Part shown: in pieces, positions 1 to 11,792 of the stretch
How the letters are laid out: every line of letters begins with the position of its first letter
Position numbering within the stretch: position 1 is the first letter of the stretch
Assembly: GCA_023053545.1 (NCBI GenBank)
Contig: JAKZAN010000005.1
Coordinates: forward strand, 6,386,001 to 6,450,000
Source: Lepidurus packardi
Lineage: Eukaryota; Arthropoda; Branchiopoda; Notostraca; Triopsidae
Direction: 5' to 3'
Length of the DNA stretch: 64,000 nucleotides
Program-made: the position numbers and the translations under genes
Notes under the pieces: generated by a model
Databases searched by the model: none
Told to the model about the DNA's origin: nothing
Seen by the model: only the letters and a program-made list of their open reading frames with translations

Positions 1-1973
1 ATTGTTTAGTATCAACCTCTATCCTTCCTCTTTTGGTAAATACATCCAACTTCTTGTACCAAAACCAGGACTGGAAAAGGTTAACCTGTTTCCATGCAGA
101 CGATACAAACTGGAATACGGTTATATTAAGCGGAAGCTACCTTCTTCTTGTGGTATCATGAATAATTCAACTAAACTACTAAGAACAAAAAAGAGCCGAC
201 GTAAACCACAAAAGAGCGTATAATCCGTCTACTGGAGAGTTGTTGAAACTTGACGACTAGCTCTAGATGAAACATCATTGAATATCCATCACACCTTGCC
301 GTATGTGTATATAGGCAAAAGGGGAGCCAAAGGTTGCAACAACTGTTATCCTGTGACGACAATAGGAGACCCTTAATCCGACACAATTGCCTTTTGATCG
401 ACTCCCGTGGGTGACAAAAGAGAGGGTTAAGACCTATATAGGACTAGAACGAGAGAAATATGGAGGGCGAGTGCAGAACTAAGGCACACAGATTGTCCAC
501 AAAGTTCCATACGGTATACTTTGAGCATAAGAGATACTGTGCTCGTAGAGTGTGCGGATTTTTCGATGGGGTATTTAGTGTGGGGGTGAACGTGAAAGAT
601 CCGGCATGGACACGGGAGCGTCAAAGAAGAATTCGAGGGGTGCGTAAAGGCATAGCGTTTCTAGTGGCATAAGTAAGAGCGTACAGGGACCTTAGAAGAC
701 CCCCCATCAGACGAGCCACGCCTCCCCACATGTCATGGTGGGCGCAGCAACTTGTCATGAATCACAAATTAGGGCTTGATTGAATCCTCTACATTCATAT
801 CAATATTCCCTTCCCTGCATCGCAAGTCACTTCGAACATCAAAATAAAGGAGCCCCGGAAGCGAGGCGGTATTTACTTTATTTAAGGCAAAATGAAAAGA
901 GGAAAAAAAAGTTGGGAGGCACTTTGCAATTCTTTGAAACTGTTTTTTAGATTGTTCTTTGTCTAATATGCGAAACAAAAAGTGTTTGAAAGACGAAAAA
1001 TAAAGATGCAAGAGATTCGGAGAAGAGGTAAAGTTCTACGGTTGCTATGGCAACTGTGTCTAGGGATTCTTGGCTGGCTGCTACTATTGATTGCCCTAGC
1101 TCTTTGCAAGACCTCCCATGTGTGGTTATTTTGCCTCTTCATTCCTCAACTCAACTCCTCCCCTTCCCTCTTACTATCATCACCTCTTTGGCAAGTTCCA
1201 AGCACCTTACAGTTTTCTGGTTAATACTTAAAAAATAGTTCGAATTAATCTCTCCAAAATCCACAAGCTAAAATTTCAATAAACAGATATCCAAAAACAC
1301 TCCAGTTTTTAACAAAATGACAGCTCGTTCTAGACTAAAAATAAAAACACTTTTAAGGTAAACCAATGACACATAGTGAACGAAGCATGCACGTTATCAT
1401 ACCAGACTGTATGTAATAAATACGAAAGATTCCCAAATTTTAACAAACAAAAAAGAGCGCAAAATGTATAAAGGATCAGGAAAGTGAAATGAGGAGGGGA
1501 AAGGGGAGGTTTCACTCTGACTTGGTGGCTTCTATCAGCAAAGCTATCAAAAAACCCATCTCGATCGCCCTGCGGCGAATCAAGGGAGAAACAGCAAAAA
1601 ATTTGCCCACAGATTGACCATTCAATCTACTTTTTCAAAAACCTCTCTGGCTCGTCTCGTCCCAAATTGTTTTTCTACCGAGTCATCTTGAACAAGAAAA
1701 ACTCGCGCCTGGATAACCTATCGCTCAGACCCTTTATCTGCCTATCTAATTTCTTGAGCAAACACAAAAGTTATAGAAGCACCTGTTCAAACCCATACAA
1801 CCATACTCAAACTGACAGCCTTGCTATTGCACCCGTGTCGCATTTTACGCCCTTCCTTTTAGTGCGATACTTGCGTAACCATATTAGTGACAAAAGGAAG
1901 TTGCAGGATTTTTCAGGAAATTTTTCCAGAGAGAATAATCGCGGTTAAACTTAGTTTACAAAAGTTTGAAGTC
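1..1973. other. No recognisable gene; left edge and upstream region of the MCFD2-like gene
   Basis: I see no recognisable coding region here. The short open frames (for example 460-672 on the plus strand) have no similarity that I recognise and no convincing splice context. The right end must hold the promoter and 5' UTR of the MCFD2-like gene, but no clear TATA or initiator element stands out. Confidence 0.5.
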
Positions 1974-2694
1974 ATGATGTTTTGGTGGACGGTCCTGATA
2001 ATTTCCCTGATAAGCAGTATTGAGTCTCATGGCGGGCATGGATACGGATCTCACTCTCATATGCCTAAGCATAACAAGCACGAGCATTACAAGCCTGTTT
2101 TACCAGAAGCTGACGAAGCCAACAACAAGGTCCCCGCCTATGCTTTACTCAAGGACAAAAAACTTCTTCAAGATGCCGAGTACATCTCTTAACACATTAG
2201 CTTGAATGATCATACGTATTTCTTTCAACTAATCATTGATGATTTAGGCACATTCGGGAAGATCTTGGCGACATTATGCCCGGAGTCGACCTATCCAAAA
2301 TGGGCGAAGAAGAATTGGAATTCCACTACTTTAAATTGCATGATTATGACGGGAACAACAAACTAGACGGGCTTGAAATTATGTCGGCCATTACGCACAT
2401 TTTACCCAGTATCGAGAGCGAATTAGGTGACGAAACAGAGCAAGCTGACCCGGAAGCTTATAGACGCCGACGCGTGGCGGCGCAAGAACGCAGGCTACGG
2501 GAAATCAACTTCCAATTTGCCCGTAAAATCGCGGAACTTTTAAGCAAAAGTTTTTTTTAAAAAATCGTTTATTTCTCTTAATTTTAGCTATGATTGACCG
2601 GCTGCTCCAGGATGACGATCAAGATAACGACGGATATTTGAATTATGCCGAATTTAGCCTCAGTAAACGCAACGGAGCCCGTATCCAAACTTGA
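1974..2694 (+). CDS. MCFD2: MCFD2-like secreted EF-hand protein (3 exons, 195 aa)
   Basis: Exons are 1974-2179, 2248-2522 and 2588-2694, with GT-AG introns of 68 and 65 bp and a total of 588 nt. Residues 1-18 form a signal peptide, followed by a His/Gly-rich stretch. Two EF-hand loops are visible: D101-x-D103-x-N105 ending at E112, and D171-x-D173-x-D175-G ending at E182. This fits multiple coagulation factor deficiency protein 2, a calcium-dependent luminal partner of the ERGIC-53/LMAN1 cargo receptor in ER-to-Golgi transport. That role is known for the family and inferred here. The protein is longer than the roughly 146-aa human one because of the His-rich leader and a charged, Arg/Glu-rich insert (about residues 122-160) between the EF-hands. 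ATG 1974 is followed directly by a second ATG at 1977. The gene converges on RIOX1. Confidence 0.85.
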
Positions 2695-2772
2695 ACCCAA
2701 AATGTACTTGCCTCTATTAATACAAGAGTTGATTTGCCACAAAAAAAGTGTAGGAGAGGCGAAACCATTTTG

Positions 2773-4915
2773 TCAATCGAACCCCTCCAAAGGCTCCTTG
2801 GTCATAATTAACCCTCGATCCCACAACTCGTGCGCCACCTGCATCTACAAACGCAAAACCCATCATCCATGGGCTTTTCATGTAAAACACAAAACACTTA
2901 CCGATTCCATAAGGTCCAAGGACAAACTTTCCAGTCTGATGTAGTTTGGGTAGTGTTCTACCAATTCTTCGATCATTAAAGCTTGTTCCGGAGAAATTTC
3001 AAAGTACAGCGGTTCTTCCCCTAACCCATGATATTCGCGAGAATTAGCAGCGCTAAAATAGACACGAACTTCGTCTTCTTCCAGCACAAGCCTAATAAAA
3101 ATACTGTTTTATCAAGTGATCTATGCAAAAAACAAAATAAAAATCAAGTCTTACCTTAGGATATTTGCTCGTAAAAGACGAATACGTGTGTCTGGTTGAA
3201 GTTCAACATGATTAACAACGTCCCCATCTTCCCAGAATTCCCCTCCCTTTAACACAGTCCTCACTTTTTCATCTACACAAAGACAACATAAACCACAAGC
3301 ATTATTCTTCACAAAAATTAAATTAGCTTAAACTTTAGAATTACCGCTCGAAAGGACTGGAGGCAGTACGTCATGCATGAATTTCTTCCCCAACTGGTCC
3401 ACGGCACCATCTAGGGGTAGAAATTGGCACAACCTTTTAACCAAGCTATGCACTTTTCTTTCAAACTCCATCCGAAATAGGTTTGGTCTGCCAGACAATC
3501 AAGAATAAAGAAAAGTCATGCATTTTTGCAAATACTGTACTAAAACTTACATAGCTGTGGAAGCTTCTTGATCATTGGCTACACCCATGTGGTTCAAGTA
3601 ATGAAGCGGTAAACCTTTACGATAATCCACGTCTTCAGTTATAGCTGTTTGCAAAGCAGCAGGTACCGCCTAAGGATACAAGAAAAACCACTGTTAAGCT
3701 GTTAATAATGTCATAGTAATGTCAAGTATAAATCATAGAGGTTACTAATTCCAGCAAGTCGGCCCAAGACGTTTTCTGGTAAGTGGAAACGGTAATGTGT
3801 AAAGAATGGACGTCCTCGATGCTGTGAGCTTGATGGATGACTCCTCGAGGGAAATATAAAATATCGCCAGCTTCCAAAACCACGTCATAAATTGGCTCAC
3901 CAATATCCTCTGGATTAAAGTTTGGACTGGAAAAGCGTGGCAGCACTTCTTCATCCGTTCTAAGCGTTAAAAAAAAGTGAGGAGATTTAAGTTTTAGCTG
4001 GAGCAATAAAGAAACGTCTGATTTCTTTTGCGATACAGACCTTGGGTTGTAAAGCCGCCAACGTTTTCGACCTTCCAACTGAATGACGAATGCTTCAATG
4101 TCATCATAATGAGGCGCAAAACCTTGGGTGCCAGGAGGTGTCAAATACCTTGACGAATAAGATAAAACTTATGTAATTAAAAGCGAAAGGCACGGCATTA
4201 GGGAACTTACACGTTGGCCCCAACAAAGCAACCGAAGTATTCTTGAAGCATTGCCAATAGCTTCCATACGGGTGCGTGAAACGTTTGAGGATTTAAGAAA
4301 CGTACAGAACAACCTTGCGAGTAATAGTCCCAAACAACTCCTGAAAAAGCGCGGCCAGGTGGATTATGAGTTTCACGCTTGCCATCTTTGTAGGACGTAA
4401 CATCAATATTCTTCGAAAACAGAACGTTGTTCTAAATAAAGAGAACACTCAAGTATTATAAAATGTAGAGAATTTAACGAACTGAAGTTTACGTTGAGCA
4501 AGATTTTTTGAATATCTTGTGTTGAAAGCAAATCTGCGAAAAAAGACGGTTTGTTCTTGACAACATGGGTGTACGTCTTCTCCCAAACATCTCTAACAAT
4601 ACAAGACAATAGTTATAATTAAACAAATAAAAGTAAGGATTTCCAGGTTTACGTGAAGAATGAGGATGTAGATAATGGTGCAAGAAGCCATTCCAAAGTA
4701 AGTTTACCCTCTTGTTTACTGTCTTGTACCGAATGGGCAGCTTTCAGATTAAGGATTCTCCTGTGGTCTGCAGATTTGGTCCGCCAGCGTTCTTGCATGT
4801 AATATTTAGTGCTAAGAAACTTCCGCTTCACGCGCAGCTTTTTCTTTTGAGAAGACGATTTTCCATTCGCTAATTTACTACTCGAAGCGGAAGACGTTGA
4901 CAGTGGGGATGACAT
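2773..4915 (-). CDS. RIOX1: RIOX1/NO66 JmjC ribosomal oxygenase (10 exons, 515 aa)
   Basis: Exons from 5' to 3' are 4915-4653, 4592-4493, 4431-4211, 4148-4041, 3959-3746, 3669-3551, 3487-3345, 3272-3155, 3091-2902 and 2844-2773. All introns are GT-AG and short, and the total is 1548 nt. The JmjC cupin carries the iron-binding set H208-x-D210 (in the HYDD motif) and H273, with the same 65-residue spacing as human NO66. The C-terminal winged-helix part ends in a typical (E)LWDRGLI motif. NO66 proteins are Fe(II)/2-oxoglutarate oxygenases that hydroxylate a histidine of ribosomal protein L8; histone demethylase activity has also been reported. The N-terminus is Ser/Lys-rich and probably acts in nucleolar targeting. 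I chose the ATG at 4915; an in-frame upstream ATG at 4969 would add 18 residues. Confidence 0.9.
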
Positions 4916-4984
4916 GCTCCAACCTCCAATGTAAATAAAGTAACACGCAGCAAATTGCAAATCTGTCATAACAAGCGTGTAAAG

Positions 4985-5090
4985 TTAATCAAATTTCAGC
5001 TGAACAAAATGTAGGTTTAATTTGTTCAACTAAAGTAGGTTTAAGTAAAGTTAGTTAGTTCAACTAAATTTAGGTTTAATTTAAAATAAA
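4985..5090. repeat. AT-rich tandem repeat, about 28-36 bp units
   Basis: The phrase TAGGTTTAA, together with TTCAACTAAA, recurs three times in about 100 bp just upstream of RIOX1 (near 5010, 5037 and 5071). The copies are imperfect. It lies in the probable promoter or 5' UTR side of RIOX1. Confidence 0.6.
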
Positions 5091-8000
5091 ATATAAGAAC
5101 TCACTTTATTTTTATTCTAAATTGGTACTAGTCTTTGGAGTTTGCACTAAATATTTTTAAACTTCACATGCTATAAACGTCCCACGTGTTCAGAACCCGC
5201 CATCCTGAATAAACACGAGAATCTAAAAGCAAATGCTGCCATCTGTGAAGAGCGGCGGCGGAAACTTCCATGATTTTTTACCATTCCAAACTCCGAAGAA
5301 ATAAAAACGACTTAAAATGCTGAAAAACGACTTTGAAATGCTGACCCTTCTTAAACATTCCTAGTAAATGACCATACATTAAGCCTCTGCTTGGAAAATA
5401 TTGTAAAACTTCGAAAATGTCTTTCAATACATATACAGTGTATTTTTAACTGTTTGAGGTTGATACTGCGTATTACTATAAGAACTACACGTTTAAAAAA
5501 GACTTCACAAGAAAAAACTTTGCTATCTTAAAGTCATAACTAATTAATTCAGAATACGCAAATTGCGAGGCTAAGATTTGGGAAGTACCAATTACTTTCT
5601 TGTCTACCCTTTATTTCCCAGCGAACCCTTTAACACTCTTTTGAAGAGGGTTGGGTTGACTTGTCATTCACAATGACTGGACTGATTGGGCTGTAATGAA
5701 ACGCTCATTATTCCATCATGCTTGACTGGATCAGAGGTGTGTGTCTGCACGTTTGGCATGGTCGAAGGTGTTAAAAAGCCATAATGGCGTATTCACCCAC
5801 GAGGACCAAGGATGAAGAGATATCTAATATACGCCACCTGCATATAGCCTGGCCTCCACTAACATTAACTTTGCATATGATGGACATTATCAGATACCGG
5901 TATCGCTTATAAGCTTACGTCTCCCTTCTTTTTGTCTTCTTCTCATCCTTGCTTGGCTACGAGTACTCTAGTAGGAGTAAAGCCCCATTTACCCGTGTAA
6001 CCACCCTCTTTATAATAAACCCACCTTACAAGAGAAAATAAATAAAAGAATTCCTTTCTATAACAAGCGAACGTGAAGCAAACCCTAATTTAATAGGCAG
6101 CCATTACAAATTTTCAAGTGTCTGCTTCTTTCGGGATGTCAATATTAAAAACGTCCGGGGTCCAGACCTATCCTCGTGATCAGACTTACAAGACCAGAAA
6201 AAAGCTCGCGTTTTTTCTGGACGCCATCGGGCAACAATAAGAAACAAGCGAAAAAAAAAAGACGACAGGAAAAGCGCGAGTGGCTTTGTCAGCTCTTTGT
6301 CAAGCCAATAACAATCAGGCTTCTTATTTGAATAGCTTGTGCGGATGACAGGGCTAGAATGCTGATATTCCAATCAACATCTTACTTTCCCATCAGGCCA
6401 CGGCTAAAGAATGAAGCGAAAAATGTCTGCGTCATTCTTACCTTTCTGCTGCCAATTATTCACCACTAATTTGCTACCTATGTGGGAGGCTCGAAATCTC
6501 TTCACTTTTAAAAACGTGTCTTAACATGACTTATCTTGTACTTGTCACTGTATAGTTGATGATTAAACGAAATCCTATAGCTCACATTAAGTCTTTTAAT
6601 TTTTACTCTATGCTTTGTGGCCTTTGCCTTAACGAACGAAGAGAAAAAAAACCCGACAGAACGATGGAAAAATAAATAAAAAAGGTGGCTAGTACCCGCA
6701 TTCCGGTAATTTTATGCTGATTCATGTTCACTCCGCAAGTTCTTTATGTCCCTGGTTGCCACTTCAATAACCAGCCAAATTTACATTTAAATAAAAAACG
6801 AAACTCTCGTATTAGGAATTTTTCATTGAAAAATTACATAAGGAAAAAAAAAGAAAGCTGGTGGGAAATTGTTGAAGAAACAGGCAGCGAGTTTTGTACA
6901 ATTTTAGCACGACGAATGATGAAACCAAATCTCGATTCTGGAGCGAGAGATTTTCTCGCTAGAATGCAAATTTTGGTAAGGGGATGGCACAATAAGGCAT
7001 TGAAATTGCGCTAACAATGCTAGGGAGGGTAAGTTGAGGTGTTAATGGACTGTCTCCATTGGTTGGAATGAATGAAAAGCGTTGCCCAATCCGGATGACA
7101 TGCATGGCCGATGAAGTTGCTACTTCACATATCGACCGTGTGTGCTGCTGTTGCTGCAGGCCCCGTGCATATTCCACTCACGTTGCCTTTGCCTGCAGTT
7201 GGGATCCACTCCAACAGTCGTAAAAAACCCCTTACCAAAACCTTTCCACAAGTCTGTACGAATTTAAAATGTTTGAGTACAACTGTCCCTATGATTCCAA
7301 TTTATCTTAACAAGATGTTAAAAATTGAATTCCCAACTTCTATTCCCCACTCGCGGCTGCCCTTTCCTTTACGGGCCCAGGAGAATGTACCCATCTCAGG
7401 TGTCCAGTACCAAGGCAACGCCTCGAAAATAAGCTCCAATATGCCCTGCTGGTGTGAAAAACAGAGTTCAATAGACTTGAATGTTGGGAGGTCTTTATAA
7501 TGCACTTACTCGGTTAAAAAGCTGCCAAGATGCTATCCGACCTGCAGGTTCTCTTTGCCCCCCCACCCTCCCATCAAAACCTTCCTCGTACCTCGCATGG
7601 GTTTTCTCCATTGCTCGTCAGCACCTCAATCGCATCTTTAAATCTGACAAATCAGACGCTCAAGATACTTGTTCCATACATAAATACAATATGTGAGTAA
7701 AAAATCACCTCCATAGGAAAAAAATATAGAGATACAAAAATATATATATTTAATACATTTTTTTTTTGTTAAAGCCTTACAAATAGGACAAGGCTGGATC
7801 CCTAACGCTATGAGCTGCAACAACGGTAAACAGCTAAGAAGTCCGAAGATGTTTATTTATCACATTTCAGTAATTGGAACATCGTGTGCAGTAGACGTCT
7901 TTTTTACCAATACTACTGAATACATAGGACTCTACAATACGATGAGAAATATCTTTAATAGTATATAGTACCACAAAAAATGAGACAGGGAAAAAAAGAT

Positions 8001-11000
8001 AACCGAAAGAAGTAGGGAATTGTGTAGTAACGTTTTGCTCAGGGAAGACCAGAGGACCAATCAGCACGGTAATAGGCCAAACACGCCCGTCAAGTCCGTG
8101 ACATGCGGACTTTACCCATCAGGACAATCATTTCATTTACTCGTCGTCCCCAACTTGCCTCTCCCACCAATTCTTTCCCATTTTTTCTTCCTACATGGCT
8201 AAAGCGCTGCCATTTCCAATACAATGTTTTACAATATACGCAGAAAAGAAGGAAACCATGTTTAGTATCTTTCCCTAGAATGATTACAGCTCATCCACAA
8301 CTAAAATATCGAAAAACGATGTAAGGAACTTTTAGAAAAGGCGTTTTACATAGCACAGGATTGAAAACTCGTAAACTTTGATTCAGAAGTGGTTGCGCAA
8401 TTTAATGCCGTCTATTGCCACTACGAGATTTGTTAGGGAAAGAACTTTAGTCAAAAAGCTATCAGGGAAGTGGTGTGCACCAGCGAAGCAGAAGTTTCTT
8501 GCACATCAGGGGAGAAGAGTCTCATTAAGATTTCCAATCTGTCACCATTGCAAGAACTTTCTTTTGTCTTCCCGGTTCGTTCCACACACAAAAGAGGATT
8601 ACTGCTGAAGCTCCTCACACTTCTTCACGGGTTTTAAAATACACGCTGTTGGGTATTACCATGATATAAGTCCATCAGCATCCCTTTGACAATAGGTTGG
8701 CTGACGGACTGGGAAGAGCTGCTTCTCACGTAATCATTGACTGGCGATATACCGTCAAGTCCCTAGAACAAATCTGGAAACGACAAAGAAAGCCTGCGTA
8801 CGAACAAAGCGTATGTGTAACCATCGCCATCTTATGCTTCATTTTCTCTTTTAGTCAGCTGAAAAGCAAAACATGAAACTGCCATCCGATGAGCTTTAAT
8901 TACGGCTTACGCCCATGTCCTAACAGCTCCTTTTCGCTTTTGCTAAGCTTCCAGCTTCCTGATTTTGCTGAATAGGTGGAAATTTGACTTCGGAACGCGC
9001 ACAAGTCCCATTTGGAGATTGAAAGGGTTTCAAACTAAGATCAAGTTGAGTTTCGTAAGCAGTGCAGCCAGATAAACTTAATTTTCGATGCCAAACGGTA
9101 AACTGCGGTGCTAAACTTGTAGGGAAACTGTGTGGGTAGAAGCTCGTTAACCTTCCCCGGTAATTGAGTTTGTCCAAGTTGCAATGGGAACATGCACTCT
9201 GCAATCTCGATTGCTGCCTCCCAATTCTCTCTGTCTCTCTCTCTCTTCCTCTTCTAAATCCAATAGCACAGCTTTCAAGTCCAAAGTGGTTGTTCCCTCT
9301 TGGTTGGGCGTTTGAATGTCGGGAAACTCAAGGAAAAAACACGGAAAATCTCCCGACCTTTAGTCACAACAATGAAACCAAAACGTTTTCCCAAGAACTC
9401 GAGATTGGTGGACTTTACACTATACAAGTTAAACAACGTAGTCGCCATATAATTTAACTCAACAACGAATTAAGGTTTCCATAGTTTACTTTTGGGCTGT
9501 CCGGAACGAAGAAGATGAAGCGAGTTCTACTTTTGATGCAAAAATCACTTCGATAATTAAAACTAGTTTGCGTTCACACCTCGACGACTGAGCCAACAAT
9601 GAAAATCTACGTCCGTATCCAACCTGTAAAGATGTACATGTTCCAACCAAGGATAACAGGAGCGCCCCAGAATTGGTGGTACGTTTATATCGAGGATGTG
9701 GGTAACCGGAGGAAACTAATTACTCTTCAAATTTTCGTACTACGCGGGATCAGGTTCGGGTTCATTATGCCATGTGACGTTGTTTTATATCCAGGCGTGA
9801 AAGAGGCGTGGGCTTGGATGACAGAATGATAATTATTCCATCATTCCAATGGCATCCATTCCCCCCAGCTTAATGACTAACTCAACTCATAAGAAAAAGA
9901 AAAAAAATATCTTCCTAAAATTTTGGGAGGAATCTAGAGGCAAAAAGCAAGTTAGTGATACGCAAAAGGGATAAAAACATATTAATGTATACAACGCCAA
10001 ACTTCGGGATTTCAAAAGTTCTCTTAGCTAGTTATCGTTATAGTGCAGAAAAATTTCCCAGGGCTTCTTTCAGAGATTGGCTCGACAGCCTAGTCTTCAC
10101 GTTTGAAATACTCGTCGACTGCCACAAGAATCCTAACTAAACTAATTTGCACGTTCCCGCTTTTGTATCTCCCGACTCAATTTTCTGGGTTTTATTATCA
10201 GCTTCCAACGGATAACAAGGGGAAGTATCCAGCAAAACTAGGATCATCATCAAGTTAATTGTCGTCGCTTCCCCAAAACGTGCCAAACTAGCTAAGCTTC
10301 CGTCGCGCTCTTCCTTCCTCCAGACACTCCGCGGGAAAGTCTCAACAAAACCTAAAATCTCGCAACACGCCGAATACAAGCTCGTGTTTTTGCTTCCGGT
10401 TCCCGGAAATGCTCTTTACCCAGCGAGAAACTTGTCAAATGGGCAGAGATCTCCTCAAGATTCGACCTTGCAATGGCCCTTATGGGAAAGCAAAAGTGCC
10501 AAAACCAACACAACTAGACGCAAAAATGTGTGCCGTTTTCTCCGTGCCCCCAAGTTCGTTACCGCTGTTGCTCTTCGCCGAGTAAATAGTATCAATATTG
10601 ACTTCCCGTGCATGCAGAATAGCGGCCGACGAGATTGACAAGACCGGGGTCAAAAGTTTCTGTCAAACACACGCTCCGACAGATTCCGTTCCTTCGGGTA
10701 AATAGTAATCTGGCGTCAGCGAGCAGCGAGCAAGAAATAGATAACAATAAAAAAGGGAGCCAAAAGGACCAGATTCAAGACATCACACGTTACACATGCC
10801 CTGACACTGATTGGCACTTGGCTTTCAAACTTTGCTAGTTACCATTTGCTCCATGACACTTTTTTAGTCTTTTCTAATGCCAACAATGTTTAAAATAACC
10901 TCTCAACATATATCAAACAAAGCAAGCGATGTTCGCTTTGGACTTAAAGTGGATAGCGAATCACTCAAACCAAACAACGCCCAAAATTTTTAATAATACA

Positions 11001-11765
11001 AATATATTCGGAAGGTAACCACGTTAAGTTACCCTTTTTAACTGAAGTCCAACTCTACGAAAGGTTGCAAGAGTTGCAACGACTAGAGAGCCCACAGCAG
11101 CTGTTACATGTCCAGTAAGTTAGCATAAGCCAAGTTTTTCCTGCTCTTCCGTTTTCCGGCCTGGGCCTGTGCACATCCAGTGACAACAATTAGGATGGAA
11201 CGGAGGGTAAATACAACCTAAACGCCAGCCCAATGATCCAGAGTATACGTTAAATCCGTCCTTGCTTTAAGATCAAGACTTAACCAACGAGTAGTTGTAA
11301 CCCTTTGCTAAGCCGCTAAAAACGAACAATTACATTCAAGTTTCAACTTCCACCTTCAAGGTGGTCCAAAAGTTGGGGCTGCAGGTGTGAAACGGTAGAA
11401 AGTTTCAAAAAGTCCCTATTGTTATCATCGCTTACGGGCCTTGTGAAGATCTTTCAAGAACGTTCTATAGCTGTAGCAACGTGGTAAGAGCACATACAGA
11501 GACATTGGTTTAGTTAACGACGACAACCGCGGGTAAGTGGGGATGTGTGGGACAGAAGACACAACTGGGAGTTCCATCATGTTTCATTTTGAAAGATAAG
11601 TAGTCGTTACTTTAATGGGCCCTGCCACACAGCCGAAAAGTGGCACTTGTTCATAATTTGCTGCATGTAAAACACTTACAACCGTCCGTTTGACGTTAAA
11701 TCGAACGTTTTTAAGGCGACTCCTCCCTGCTATACCCAGCGCCTGTGCGCCAAAACTTGCAAGAA

Positions 11766-11792
11766 TTTTTTTTTTTTTTTTTTTTTTTTTTT
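11766..11792. repeat. Poly(T) run, 27 bases
   Basis: There is an uninterrupted run of 27 T. It could be a microsatellite or the reversed poly(A) tail of an old retroposed transcript lying to the right on the minus strand. I did not identify such a transcript. Confidence 0.8.
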
